Shown: positions 11,423-25,272 of the stretch, piece after piece
Numbering within the stretch: position 1 is the stretch's first letter
Layout: each line of letters begins with the position of its first letter
NCBI GenBank assembly: GCA_030268105.1
Contig: BSDZ01000011.1
Coordinates: 1,674,001-1,738,000, forward strand
From: Volvox africanus
Taxonomy: Eukaryota > Chlorophyta > Chlorophyceae > Chlamydomonadales > Volvocaceae
DNA: 64,000 nucleotides
Direction of reading: 5' to 3'
The notes under the pieces: generated by a model
What the model was told of the DNA's origin: nothing
Database searches by the model: none
The model's input: the letters and a program-made list of their open reading frames with translations, nothing else
Program-made: the position numbers and the translations under genes

Positions 11423-14400
11423 GACTTCGGAAATGGTTGAAAGGGAATCTAGATGTCCTGCAGTGATAATGAAGATGATATGTTAATATATATATATATA
11501 TATATGATAAAATTAATCCTTGACATTATGTATTACAAAGTAGCATAGCAGTTTTGCACTCTCCACATAAGAAATGTGGAGATGTTTCTCCACGGGACCG
11601 ATCTCTGAGGCACATTGAAGAAGCAGTGCGGCTGCTGTCAGTTGCAGAATGATGGGAAATATCCCGTAAAATAATATCTCCAAGTTATCTGCTTAGATTA
11701 TTATATTGAAAGTAGAAAATGATGAATAGCAAACTTATGCTCAGACTGAGGTCGTCTGTCCCTACCCGTCCCTGCTCGCCACACGGGCAGCTTCGCAATA
11801 CGATCACAGAGCTCCCTTACTGAAAGGTCTCGTTAATCATGAGCTGATACAAAACTCATTTATGCACGTAACACTAACATAACATCATATGGCTGATACG
11901 GTTTGTACGCTAGGTGCTTACTGCGACCGTCTGGGACTAAGTGCTTAGAAAGTGAAGTGCTGGCTTTCGCCCAATTCTCAACCCTCGTGCACACTCATCA
12001 GCAGATTAGATTGCTGCTGAAAGATTACGCAAGACGAATGAGGATCCGATTTTTCGAGCTCGTCCGTCGCTGCTCGCCGTTGCTTGCCGTTGGCGAATGC
12101 TAGTGTTAAAAACAACGACAATCAACACAACAATCTTGAGTTCTTGGTTCATAGGTACATGCATGTTCACTCGAGATTATCAGCTATGCTTCACTAATTT
12201 TGGTCATTGTGGCCTAAGGAGGCTTCCACTGCGGCAGATTTTTTCGCACCGGTGCAGTGCGCCATGTTGATGCAATTGGAAACCGGGCACCATTGAGTCG
12301 AAGAGGCTTGGCTGGTGAATTTGGCAAGAGCCTTGGTAAAGCGTGAGAACTGGACGAGATACGGCACTGTTTTCCGATACTAAGCACGCGGCTTCGCACT
12401 TTTTGGACTGAGACTACTTTCCATATGTTTATGCAAGTGCCCCTAGCCCCACAAAGGTTTGCAGCACCTTGCGGAGTGATTTGACAATAGTCTTTGGCTT
12501 CCCTTACCTGATAACTATTTTCAAAAAACAAACTCACCATGCCTACACTTTCCAGAATGGTAATGATATCAGCGTGCTATGGTGCAATCCCTAACCTGTG
12601 GTGCTCTTAAGCCGACCTCGTCTGCCCGATGCTAATAATCCTCTCCTCCCCTCTGCTGTACTCCTACCCCAGGTGTGTAGGACGGTTCGGACCATGGCAT
12701 GAGGTTTGAAGAACGAGCTATCCATCACAAATCATTGCTACCTTTTCTGAGACTGGAGATTCTGCGAGCCTGCATACTGCGATGTGTCCTCCTCCCCCTC
12801 TCCCCCCCTCCCGGGAACGCTTGGCGCTGGGAACCGGATCCAAGGAACCGACTGCGACGAGGCCACTTTAGCAAACACCCATTTTGTTGATCTGAAATCC
12901 GAATCTGATAAGACGTCTAAACATAGGAAAATATGTTAGCTGAATCGCATCGCCGGACAAAGTACGTAAATGGTATTACATCACCACCCGGACTATAACG
13001 TACTGCAATTATTCGGTAAATGTATTAAGGATGTATTGAGTGTGCTGAATTATGCTTCGGCTCTTAAGACTTTAAAAAGCCGTAGCAACTGCCAAGGGAC
13101 TTACCGGCGCTGTCCGTATTCTACCCAGACTTTGCTGGCTAGAGTCGTTACCTCGGTGAAAGCGACTAGGAAATGTATAAATGATGATATGCAGAATGAA
13201 GGGCCGGGCGGGAATTCGCGTGACGCGATACGAGTAGTTGTTTCAATTTACGAACGACATTGTAGTCGAAACAGCAGCATTATAGTCGGTTGTATCATGT
13301 CGAATCGTGCGGTCGTAGAAGATTGTCAATAACATGTGATGCGAGCACAACCTTAAATATATACTTATATATTTTTAGTGTAACGCCACAGCGTACAGGT
13401 AGGATTTCTGCATTAAATGATGCATTCTCTGAGCTACCTAAGCGTATCCTGCCCCACCTCTAGGTCGTGTCGACGTGTGGGTAGCCCGGAGCTGAATTGA
13501 GATAATTGGACCCCAATCAGGAGGAATAAGATCCAAATGCAAAATAGGGTATGTGGGCATCTTCGCGAGTTCACGTTGATGCAGCCTGACGTGTCCAATT
13601 ACTTCTTACGAACAAAGCCTTGTAATCCCCACCGCAAACAATCCTTCATCTATTGCCAAGGATAATGCAAATGTGTGCTCCGAAACCTAAGACAAGCACG
13701 ACTAGCACTAAACAACGAAGTTGTATAAGATATGTGTGTAGGATAGGGGGGTACATCACCCGTGGCCACTAACCTGGCAGTCCCTACCTTCCCCGGTGTT
13801 TCGGGGCACCCTCATCCAGTTTCCCATGCCGACTTCTCCGAAATCAGTGGTTTTCCCAGGTTCAGCACCCACCACCAGCATCCAGCGGAATCTGCCGAAT
13901 CAACTAAGGCGTCAACTCCGCTACTGGTCAGCTCGCAGGTCACTTTAATTGGGGTCGTCACCGTCCATCGACATGGGGGCACCCTGCCGTTAATGTGTAT
14001 TGGATCGGTGTGCGATTGCACTATATTCACAGCAAGAACAGATACATAACACGAAGCGCTACCACACTTGTCACGAAAGCAGCTTGTGCAAATGCAGAGA
14101 CAGAGAGTCCCAAGTGAAACCGCTCAAGGGACAAAAAGTATCGTCGTGCCATGCGAACCAAAGTGCCCGAGCATGCCACCTGGGTTGTACGACGCCATGT
14201 ACGGCGCCCTAAGCCATTAATGTGAAACAAGAGACATTCGGGTTACGCAGGAAAAAAACTGAATAATCACATTATTTCAATGAGCAGACAGACATTGTGT
14301 AGAACAAGCCATCAGCGGCCACATTCTTGAAGGCAAGGAGAGCCACAGACAAGTGGCAACCGGCCCCGCCGTCCTCCTCGAAACACAAGTCAATGCATCG

Positions 14401-14929
14401 CAAAATGTTTGATGTAATGACCCCAGTGCATTTGGCATGAGATCATTCCAACCATATCAGCCTTATGGATCCACCAGTGGAATGACAACTAAGACTTACG
14501 AAGACCAGGAAAAGAAAGGAAGGCTTGACAACCGCCAACCAATCCTCGTCTTTCTCGTCTATCACCGACCACCGAGGCTGCACCGAAAGCCCGAATGCCA
14601 TCACCCATCACTCGTCACTCATCGTGCCTCATCGCCCCACATACCCTGTATTGTGCATATGCTATGTCATCCCCTCCAACAGCCTAGGCTACCGCCTAGG
14701 GCTCTACACCCCGACACCCTAGAAATCCCGCCAGGAAAACCCGCCATGTAACCTGGCATCTATCCTCAACTGCACCGGTGCGGCCAGGGCAGGAAGAGCT
14801 GAAAGTAATATTGGCTGCACCATATACGCCACTGTGTCGTCCAACGCAGCTCAGCTCAGCTCAGCTGCGGTGTAGCCAAGAAATAACCAAGCAATGGTGT
14901 CGCCTCGCCCAATCGTCTCACCCCTGGCC
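11423..14929. other. Spacer between the two receptor genes
   Basis: AT-rich for this genome, with a (TA)n run at about 11486-11505. A 120-codon plus-strand frame at 12970-13332 has no family resemblance and no supporting splice signals. The region must contain the promoter of receptor A (right of 11422 on the minus strand) and the 3' end of receptor B, but I cannot mark either precisely. Confidence 0.5.
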
Positions 14930-17900
14930 TCACGACGTCCCCGACGTGGCACTCGCTGGACAAGCCGCATTCATGCCCTCGCCAGTGCTCAGTCCATCGG
15001 ACGGCGCTTCATGTTGAACCAAAGCCGCCCCTGCTGCCCCTGCTGCCGCTGCTGCCGCTGCTGCCGCCGCCCCACTTTCATTTGAGCTCTCCCAGTTGTG
15101 GGTGTCGCCCTCATCATAACGGCTCCAGCTGACATCGCCACTGAAGGTGGTAACTTCATCCTGCCGTGACGCCGACGCATCTGTCGCGGTGCCAATAGTG
15201 GCGCTGATACCCCTGAATGCCTGCCGTGGCAGTGGCAACATCTGAGGCACCATAACTGAAGGCTGTTGCTGGCAAACCCCGCCATCATAGTTGCCGCCGG
15301 CCCCTGCCCGTTCCTCATCCCAAAATACCACACTGTTGGTGCTCTTCTTACGTGACGGCGGGGCGTGAGGGGATCGCATCGGCAGCAGTGGCGGCGGTGG
15401 CACCGCCTGGTTGGAGCCACTTGCGCAGGAGCGGGAGAGCTGTCCCGGTAGTGCTCGGTCACTTTCGCGGCGGCCGTCTTGGATGGAGACATCGGCGGAC
15501 GGCATCATGGGCGGTAGCTGAAGCGCTGATCCTCCACCAGGGGCATTAGCTGCGATGCTGCGTGAGCTGGGTGACCCACTGGAAAGGGTGGCCTGCTCTC
15601 CGCCGCAGTCACCGTTGTTAGATGCTTTGCTACTGCGGTCGCTACCACTGATGCCATTGCTGCTGCCAGCCACGGCGCCGTCGTGCACAATGACTACGGC
15701 GTTGCGGGGCGGGTCTGAGCCAGGATGGGCTGCAATGTCACCACTGCTGCGGCCATCACCGCAACCGTTGCTGGTCGTACGGTCCAAATTCGCCGACGAG
15801 CCCATCGTAGAGAGCGTGGAACCCTTCGTACCCCTGCTAAACGGCAACGCCATCAAGTCCCCGCCGCTGACATATGTCGTGCTACCGGCGGCGGCGACAT
15901 TTGCCGGAGGCGGCGGTGGTGGTGGTTGTGACGTTGCCATCGATGCCAACGGATCGGCATCTGTTTGCGACGACGTCCGCATTTGAAGTCCTAAAACAGC
16001 AGTGGAAAGCCGTCGCCAGGTGACGTCGCGCAGGCGGGAGGCCTGTTGCATAAGAACGGCCCTTCGCGGCATTTGACCATCCGAGCTGTGCAGCATAAAA
16101 GAGCGTGAAGCCTGGGATTACAGCGTAGGGGAATGGGAGCCCAAGAAAGATATGAAGAGGTGAAATGTGAAGGGGAGGTGGCAAGTGAGGGAACCGAACG
16201 GAGTTCAATAGCCAAAGACTACAACCCCTCAGCCGATTTTCAGCGCTCCATCGCATCACACGATGGCACACATGCTTCTTCCAAGCGGGCTTGCCCGTCA
16301 GCACAGTTACTGGCGACCTGATTGCCGACGCAAACAGCTATTTAAGTGGAGGGCACCTGTCTGCCGTATTGAGCCAGGTGCCAAAACTGCTTGACCCCGC
16401 CGCCCCGGGGCTATGGCTTCTCTTACGCGCACATTGGCACGCAAGAGCAACCGTTCAAGTGGCTTGCAGCCGAACTTGGGTTTCATATGGTACCGTAAGG
16501 AACAGCAGCAGCAATTCGAAATCAGTGTCCTAGCGTCCAGAGCACTCAGAACACAGCAGGTCAAGCTGCGTCGCATCTTAGCCGCACCTGCAGGGTGTTC
16601 TCGGTGTAAGATCTGGCGTAGGCCCGCGCCAAGCACCTGCGGGACGAGGATCGATTTCGCGGCCGTAGGGACCCCAGGAGTGGCGTCAGCAGCAGCAAAA
16701 CAGAAACAGCAATGGACAAGAGCGAGCAAAAGGATCCGGGGAGGCAGCGGTATGCATGCACACATAGTCTCATCCGGGAAAAGCGAATGGAAGGGCAGAA
16801 ACCTGGCGGCTGGACAATGGATCCACTTCCCCCGGGTTCTCCACGCACGGTCTGTCATCCACCCATGCACAGACGCACTTAGGCCTCATGAACACACAAA
16901 CAAACACCGCCAGATGCGCGTCTCCGACCACCCCGTATGCCCTGCGCCAAATGACAGACGCAGACTCACCATTTGAGGTTCTCCACGGTGCCGGTTGTGA
17001 AGGCGACAAGAACGCCAATGGCGAGAAACACAAAGGCGCCCAACATCTGGCCGATGGTCAGACGGCTGTTGTCCAGTTGCTCGGTGTCATCGCACTGGCT
17101 CATTCCGTCGAACCAGGCGCGGCGCAGCGACGTCAGGGTACCATCTTCAGTGAAGGTCTGCGTCATGATGTGGCCAAACACGTCACCCGGCGGGCGGCTA
17201 GGACCTCAATACTCGAGCGAATGCGCCATCTTTCCCACTCCCTCCAGAGTATATGGATATAGTCAGCAGGCTGTATATCCCTCTCCCTTCAAATTCTTTT
17301 CGCTCTAAATTCTTCTTCCACTTACCCCCTCCCCCAAACCCCCCCTCCTCATCAATCACTCATCCTGTCTCGCGGTCCCCTCATTCCACATCACCATATC
17401 TGAGAGAGATGTGCCCCAAGCACTCCCCCCAAGCCAGTGACTTGGGGGAGTGCGTGTGCTTCTCACTTCGGCACGGGGCAGGATCCTTCAGGACTTACCC
17501 GCGTTTGCCCGTGATGCACCCTTTCAGGATCAACCGACAGGTCAAGGGACGCGTACTTCATCAGCTAGGAATGCTCCCCTCACAACAGACCTACTGCTCT
17601 CCCATATCAAGCCCCCAGATCAACTAACGAGGCCAGGGGAAGCCCTATGTGCATCGCAATAATACGGCAAGGACGCCGTTGACTGTATCGTCTAGCTTGA
17701 AATACTGGTACTTGAATACTTACGGGCTCGTTGGCGCCGGACCACAAAGAACAAAACCGCTCTACACACTCTGATGAGTTCGTACAAGTAATGGTTAGCC
17801 GCCGCAATGTGCGCAGCTCGTCGTTGGGAAAATACCATGAGCTGCACCCAAACTCCCCCGCCCAAAAAACTCAACCCCAACCGCAACCTCTTTCCCCATT

Positions 17901-20900
17901 CACCTGCAAGGCCGCATTGAATTGCGGCAGCAGTGGCGAGTTCTTCTGCAACCCAATTACCAAGTTGCCTGCGCGATGTAGGGGAGGTAAGGGAAAGGGG
18001 ACGGGTTGAACCTGACCGGGGCCACATAAGCATGTGGCAGTGATGGTGTTGGGAAGGGAAAGGGAACAGGAGGACAACAGGCAGCATCACATCATGAAAG
18101 TTGGCGCTTCTCATCTCCGCAGCTCATCTCAGCTCAGCTTCGAAGCACATTCAATGATCCGCGATGCGTCGGAATGGGAGAGCCACTGCGGCCTCGCTCG
18201 CCGTGCATGATGCGTGCTTCAGTAGGGCGATGGCCGGGGTGGACCCATGCATGCGTCCATTTGTCCTGCCTTCCTCCGTATCGCCCCCAAACCGCAGCCA
18301 GCGTATCATGCCTGACAAGCCAGGTCCTCGGGGAGGCAACTACGGTGCAACTACATGACATGCTCACCTAGTTATACTTCCACGTATTTTAGATTTCCCC
18401 ATGTTACATCTAGACATGCACATGCAGATCATACTGATACATACACTGAAACATAAATGGAGTAGTTATCTCACGGGTCAGGCAGGATATGAGCGATATA
18501 CTGCCAAGAGTGAGACAGGGTAAAACGGCTCTCTGCTGCTGGACGACCGAGTGAGGAGTGAGGGAGGGCCGAAAGGCCAAACGAACGACGATACAAAGGT
18601 GCCCCCAGTGATGTATACATGTATGTATATATATACACATATATATACACACATATATATGTGTGTGTACGTACAAAGACCCACCTGGCCCGAAAGGGTC
18701 CCCCACCACCGTTAGATCGCAGGGCTGCTGCTGGGATCGGTACAGCAGCACTGGCTGGTCAGTGACGAAAGCGCGAACGACGCCTTGGCGCACCCACTCG
18801 ATGCAGGTGTCGGTGTCGCAGCGCCGCAAGTTGGGTTGCAATTGAGTCGCCCGAGAATCCTTACTGTTCATAAAATAGGCGTCCGTGGAGCCGTTGGGGT
18901 TGATAGCGACCAGGAAGTTCCCTTTGATGAGGTCCTGTCAGTAGAAAGTGGGCAGCGGTTGGGGCGGTGGGGGGCGGTGAGGGACGGTGAGGGGCGGTCG
19001 GTGGTTTTGCCTGAGGTAGGAGCAGTTTTTATTGGCCAGGACGACAGGATGTCGCGGACAGAGACAACGAAAATTTGAGGCGCAGGGACGTACCTCGACT
19101 GCCGCTAGCTGCCATAAGTCAAGTTCTTTTCTGTGCGCCCCGGGGCCCCAGGACACCGCGAGCGCAGCGCATGCAGCAACCCTTAAGTAACATATCCCAA
19201 GCGACAAACAATAATATTTCATCGCGTTAAAAATCAACATCGTGTTCCATTACCGCTGCATCCTTAAATCAACAAGAATCCATCTGCGCATTGGCGAGCT
19301 GGCAATCCCATATCGTTTTCCACCACATACACAGCATCGCTCCTGAACGCCAAGGACTGACTCTTCATTTCGCTTCTTCCATTCCACCCAAGCAGCACAC
19401 GTCAGTCCCCCACCCCAAACCTACCTGTAAACCTGACACGCCCACATATGCCCGCCGCACGGCCAGGTAGGATGTCAGGTTGGCCGTGTAAGAAGACAGT
19501 ACGATGAGGCAGAAGAAGCAGTACACCACATACAGCACCTGAGCATGCGAAAGGTTGCAGACAACATTGGGGCGATTAGCAGGACATTTGCGGGGTGGGC
19601 CACGGTGATGGGTTTGGTGGTCAGAAGATGGCGGGCTGGGTCCTGGGTTTGCCGTAATAGGTGCAGTAGCTTCCGAGGCACATTACCATGCCTTCATGAA
19701 GACTATCACAGACCAGTTCATTCATTTGCACCCTCTTCTTATTCCCCGCTTATCAAGTGTAGCCACAGCCACAATATCTGCATGGAGTATGCGCACAAGC
19801 TGTCTCCGCGGCGTGCATTGAGGTGGTCGCCTGACATGATAAGAACCATGTCCCCTTGCTCGTTGTGAAGGAAACCTTCCATTTTCCCCCTTTTGCCCCG
19901 ACACCCAAACCTTCCCATCTGTCGTCCCATCTGTCGTCCCATTTGTCGTCCCATCTGTCGTCCTCATTTATCGTCCTCATTTATCGTCCCATCTGTGGCC
20001 CCACCTGCACGCCCCAGCTGTTCCGGCCGGGCCTCTCGGGTGCTCCCGCAGCCGCCATGAAGCTGATGAGGACGGGGTTGCCGTCCTCTGGCGGGGACGA
20101 GGTAAGCGGGGGAGGGAAAACGAGCACGTGAATCCAGTGGCGAGAGGGGAAGAGCACATTCACGAGCACATCAAGGCAGACCAGTATGATAGATTGCAGT
20201 GCCGCGCTACGTAGGCTCAGAGCATCCCAAGCTGCACAAGCAACTTGATATGCCGGTACGCTACGCGTCACATGACAGACAGACAGAGAGACTGACTGAC
20301 TGCCGCAGACAGGAAGACAAAAGAGCGGCGGCCAGCACAGGCAGTGGAGGTATGGCACTAACTACCACGACATGAGTACCCTCACCAAGCACCAGCCAGA
20401 CCGGTGGAGGATCAACCACGTCCCACCAGGCCAGGCCTGAATATCTGACTCTCAGCAGCTCCAAAACACGGTCTTACCTTTCTTCGCGCGCGCCACCTGC
20501 CGATCTGTCAACACTCCCGAGACACGAAGCGCTTCAAACTGCTTGTTCCGGATCCATCTGCCGTACACGTCCAGGCCCCAGAACAGCAGCGCCACGCCGA
20601 TGACGGTGGCTAGCAGAGTCATCCACAGCGTCATCGAAAACGGCGCCAGCACTGACAGTGGCCCCGGAGAAATACGCCCGTCCCTGCGCACGTTATGAGA
20701 GTGGGCTATATACGTGGAAGCCCCGCGAACATGCAATAGGATCATATGGGGTGGAGGTAGTTCAATCCCAGTAACAAACGGATTTCCGGTATCATGGGTG
20801 GGGACACGGTATCAGTATACGCGGTATGAGTATTGGTAGGGCAAAACTGGGTTCATCACTTCGCCGGGGCCATTCAGGTCGCTATCCTGATTCTCATGTG

Positions 20901-22162
20901 GACCAGTTGACAGCTCAAAATAAGCTCTCCTTGCCGGCCCCGGACATTGGTGTGAAAGGTGTTCCGCTGTCCTCATGCCTCCTTCGCAAGATTCGTTTCG
21001 CTACGGCAGCCCCCGGCATGAAGTTGTGCGTTCTCCTAAACCGGAAGGCACGCGACTTTGCCACGCGACAGGCAGCAAACGGTTGCGGCGCTCTTTTCGG
21101 GATAATGCTCTCATACGGGACAAGACCTTGTGTTCTCCCTGGGACCTGCCTGTCCGTGGTTTGCCCCCGGTAAGGCACAACGGCAAGATAGCTCTCCCAG
21201 TGGCTTTCAATGGAAGGTAGTGCAATGGAACGGGGTTAGGGGGCTCCGGGTCATCAAATCTTCGCTTAATCCAAGAGGCAACTCCATGCCTTATTGGCAA
21301 GTGTGATGCTCGTGATGGTCGTTTCGTGCTCATGTCTGGGATCGTTATCATCGTAACATCAAGGAGTTGATGGCGTTATCACGAGATGGGTGGCTGCGCG
21401 GGGGTCACTGATGGTCTAGCAGACAACCCCTTCCATCACCCGCGCTCTGGTGACGACCTTTGGGGGCTCCGTGCCATCTATAGGTTATGTTGCAAGCGCA
21501 GCTTTTTCAGGCCTTCTGCGCCCTCAGCTCCGTGACCGGCAGCTTTACTACAATGCTGCATGGATGGGAGCCAGTGCATGCAACCGTAGTCAGGTATAAC
21601 CACACACAAGCATAGGGTTGTACTGTGAGTCCTCATTATATGGTTGGCTGTAATGATATTATCGCATCGATTAGGACTCACCCCTTCACGTCCCCATCCC
21701 ACAAAGCGACCAAAATCCCACCCACCCAACGAGCAATGCGAGACCAGCATCGTAGTACGAATACGTGCAATCGATGGAAGTCAGGCGAGACCCGGTCCTC
21801 GTCAGCGGGAACAGGGCAATATCTGCCCGCCGGGTCACGAGCTCACCAACGACTCCTGTTTTCGGGTCGATGTCAAGTGGGAAGGGAGGCCTTCGCAAAC
21901 CGTGGTGCTTGCCAGGTATACAATGCAACTCAATCTTCGTGGGCGTCACAGCAACTCGCGCACCGTTCCATGTCCCGTTACTAAGTGTTCCTCCAGCATT
22001 TGTTGGGGACTCGTATATTTCATAAGGATTAGATATATTGCTGTTGGTCAACACTTTATTTAAGAGATCGATTAAAAGACCCCTGAACGATGTGCCTTGA
22101 GATCCATTTTTTACAAAGACAAACGGTGGCCTATGTGCCACGACTATCCTTAAGTTGGACAT
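14930..22162 (-). CDS. Ionotropic glutamate receptor-like channel B
   Basis: A tandem paralogue of receptor A with the same predicted role. Exons: 22162-21964, 21855-21726, 20683-20478, 20087-20005, 19538-19425, 18934-18685, 17968-17904, 17157-16970 and 16085-14930, 796 residues; every phase closes. Exons 2, 3, 4, 5 and 7 have exactly the lengths of their A counterparts (130, 206, 83, 114, 65 nt). Landmarks: S1 start LRIVVAHRPPFV, carboxylate Arg90, pore FMAAAG (188-193), gate SYTANLT in M3, S2 GST (about 259-261), amine-type Asp303, Cys316, M4, and a 385-residue Ser/Gly/Ala/Pro-rich tail. An in-frame stop lies three codons before ATG 22162, so that ATG is the first possible start in this exon; no signal peptide is seen. 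Intron 1 is in frame and without stops (GT donor), so an unspliced reading would look like an insertion. Confidence 0.9.
16800..17070 (-). repeat. Homogenised tract, copy in receptor B
   Basis: Partner of 8081-8351: the M4 exon 3' part plus the first 170 bp of the long intron before the tail exon. The two copies have equal length and about eight substitutions. Confidence 0.93.
18611..18674. repeat. Palindromic TA/CA/TG microsatellite
   Basis: Alternating purine-pyrimidine run (gtatata, cacata, atatatgtgtg) just inside the intron after the S2 exon of receptor B. It can fold back on itself. Confidence 0.85.
19914..19996. repeat. CCATCTGTCGT-type minisatellite
   Basis: About seven imperfect copies of an 11-12-bp unit (cccatctgtcgt / cctcatttatcgt) lie in the intron between the pore and M3 exons of receptor B. 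Confidence 0.88.
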
Positions 22163-25100
22163 CGCATATTACTTTCACGGGGCATCCACAGAGTCCTCCC
22201 TTGTCTGGCTAATAACAGATAACGCTAATCATGTAACTAGTTTCCAAATGATTATATGGATTGTAACTTGAGTCTGACAACGGAACGAAATCCCCCGTAC
22301 TTCTGTTGTACGACTGACAGACTTGGCGGACAGGCTTGGTAAGTCAACGATGAGTCCATGACACATATCCCACATTTTACGCTCTCACTGGCTAGGATAG
22401 TATAAAAGTTCTGAAGTATGATTACCTTCGTCATGCATTATGATTTGGGCTCTACTATATCACCTTAAGCACTGGTGCTGCATGAAATCAAGACGGTTGC
22501 AGGTACTTAAAACTTGGGTACTGATACGCGAAATGGGTCTCAAGTAAGCCACTTCGTCCATAAAAGCTTCGTAATTTGTGATTCGTGATTCGTAAATGTT
22601 ACAAGTTTCATGAGCTCGTAAGGCGCACACGAGCCAGGGGGCTCAAAGGACCGCGAGAACTCAAGAACATAAAAGAGTAAGGAAAAGAAGTAAAAAGGCC
22701 TAAGTAGGAAAACCAAGAAACAAGAAAAGATCTATAGTAAAAGACCCTTCAGATAATGGTGTCAAACCTGCTTCACCTGAGTTTGCGTATATCGTGTAAC
22801 GCCTTGGCCAGCAAGCGCTGATTCATCGCACTAATGGCAGCAAGCATATTGCCTTAGGACATAAAATCACACACACACACACACTTCCTGTCATATGTTG
22901 TGGTACTTCATCAACGCATGAAATCCATCTTCGATTTCATTAGAGCCACAGACAAGGCATTTACGGTCCGAGCGTCCCCTGCCATTCGGACGATTAACCC
23001 CGATTGCCCAACAGCAACACGTGTCTGAAGCAGATCAGACACACGTACGGTGCTTCAAGGGGATGCACTCCTTCAGGTGGCATGGTTCACCCATCCATTG
23101 TTGTACCGACACATCTTCACCCTTGGTTGACGAATATCCGATTCAAACTCGCGCCGATTCACTTCAATTCTTTGGCTAGCCCAATCAACCATTAAAGCTC
23201 CAAGGGCCATCACTGTAACGATGCCCTGTAAGTGCTGACCGATCACTGTAAGTGTTGACCGTTCGGCCAGGCAGATCCAACGCAGTTTCTTAGCTCACAG
23301 TTCGATGAGAGGGAAGGATTCGTAGCTGCGCTCCTATTTCCAATAAATAGGCATGAATGCTGTACAAACCAAGGCTCAAACTAAAGGACTAGGCCGTACG
23401 AAGGAAGGGGAGCGAAAGGAAAAACCACGAGCGGCAAACCTTGCGGGCGGGCTGAGAGCTGAACAACATCGAACAAACCAAGACGCTCATTTTGTGCTGC
23501 GCCGAGCACACATAGGAGTAGGCACACGGCTTCTCCGTACTGTACTAATCCGGTAATATTTGGTTTAATATTCTCTTAGTAGCTTAAGGATTTGAGCGGG
23601 AAGAGTGTAGACTAAGTTGTAGTCAAATTCCTGAGCGTACCGAAGTAGCTGCTTAACTGTCAAAATATTGTGCTAGTTGTTTTAATTTTGTTTTACGATA
23701 GGCTAACGGTCCTTAAGTAGGAGGTAAAAGTACAACGATAAACAAAAAATAATAAAATATTAAATTAGTATATATTTATAGACGCTGAACAAGATCGTAG
23801 CCTTTCATGGAATGTGATCAAACTTGCCCTATCTGGCCGCACATGCACTCCCGGTATGCTATTCGGGTTGGCTGGCCGGGGCACGTAAGGGAGACCTCTA
23901 GTTCTATGGTGAAGGAGAAACTATGCGCTTTCTGTGGACGGAAGGCCAGATCCACGGGTCCTACGCTCATGACCGCGCAGGTCCCTGACACCGCCGCTAT
24001 GATAGCATAATGCTTGACCGTATTTAGCGCACATGTCTTACATATCTAAGACACCTACAGTCACGGCCTCACCACCATGGCCTCATTACTTCTTAGTGTT
24101 CAAAATTGATCTCAAACGCACGTCTGGTCAGTCCGTTTCTGACTTCTGCCTTGCACAGTTCTCTCTTGGGGTGTCCCACGAGTTTCGAAGGACTTAACAA
24201 TGGTTTTGTATTTTTACAGCGTGGTGCTGCGTTTACAGCATGATGCTGTTTTTAGCTAAGAAGCGTAAAGAGGCCGATGGATGTAAATATGTCACGATTA
24301 TACTAATCTTGAGCTTCGTTATTGAGTATGCATGATTTGGAAATCTAAATATATCACAAGAAATATGGACCTAAACCCGTGGTGTAATCTCATGGTAGAT
24401 GCGTTAGGACGTAATGGTAAAGCGACGCTGAGGCTGTTCCTGGCTTCTTGTTACCACTGACACACCGCCTCATATTTAATATCCCAAGTCAGGATTTATG
24501 AGCAAACACGTCTTTGTGGTTGGGGATGGCAGTAACTGTGTAAGCAGCGCACAACCAGCAACCTGTGTGTTTTGGTGCCTTTTGGCATCTGCGGTTTTGT
24601 ACTGGGCTTTGTTGGCCGCCATCTGGAATTATACACGAATATAATTATTGCCATCTTACTTTAACATCGCTTCATTTTCCACCACATGATGCTGCCGACA
24701 TGGCTTATGATGCAAATGGAGAATACAGCCTAAATACCGCAGCAAGTACGACAGGCTGCCTCTTCACCTTTCCACCAAGATCAGGCAAAGGCAAACACAT
24801 TCATTGGCCAATATATTAAGCTTTACTTCTTTAGGGTTTGACTCAAAACTTGCACTTCCAACGAACATCGAAGGGCAAGGCAGGAACGCCGACCATCTAA
24901 GGATTTAACAATTACATCATTACAAAGGTAGTTTGTTTATAAGGGATTTCTTGTACTTTATACCTGCCAAGAACGTTTTCTTCGAACGCTAATGCGTGAA
25001 CAACATTGAGTTCGCCGATGGACTGCCCGTCAGGCACGATGTGCCACTGGGGAGGCTAAACATTCTCTCTTTGGGCTATGCCCAATATGGATGGCTGAGA

Positions 25101-25272
25101 TTGGCGGAAGTGTTGCGCCAATCATTTCGCCTCTCGCGGTTATTGATTACAAGACATTACGGTTGCTTCCATCAGCGTTAAATTACTTGCGATTTTTGAA
25201 CTGCTCGCTGATCCATAGCTGCAGCGGACCCTCACTGGCTCCTCTCCACGAGGGCCCTGTGCCAATCCAGCC
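22163..25272. other. Divergent promoter region, no gene seen
   Basis: This 3.1-kb spacer lies between the starts of receptor B (minus) and the kinesin (plus). It is AT-rich, with a (CA)n run at about 22867-22886, a doubled 15-bp unit at 23228-23260 (ctgtaagtg.tgaccg) and an AT-rich stretch at 23735-23780. Open frames are under 90 codons and unremarkable. An undetected 5' exon of either gene could lie here. Confidence 0.5.

Noticed and set aside
12970..13332. 120-codon plus-strand frame between the receptor genes
   Set aside because: AT-rich codon use unlike the neighbouring genes, no homology seen and no splice signals.
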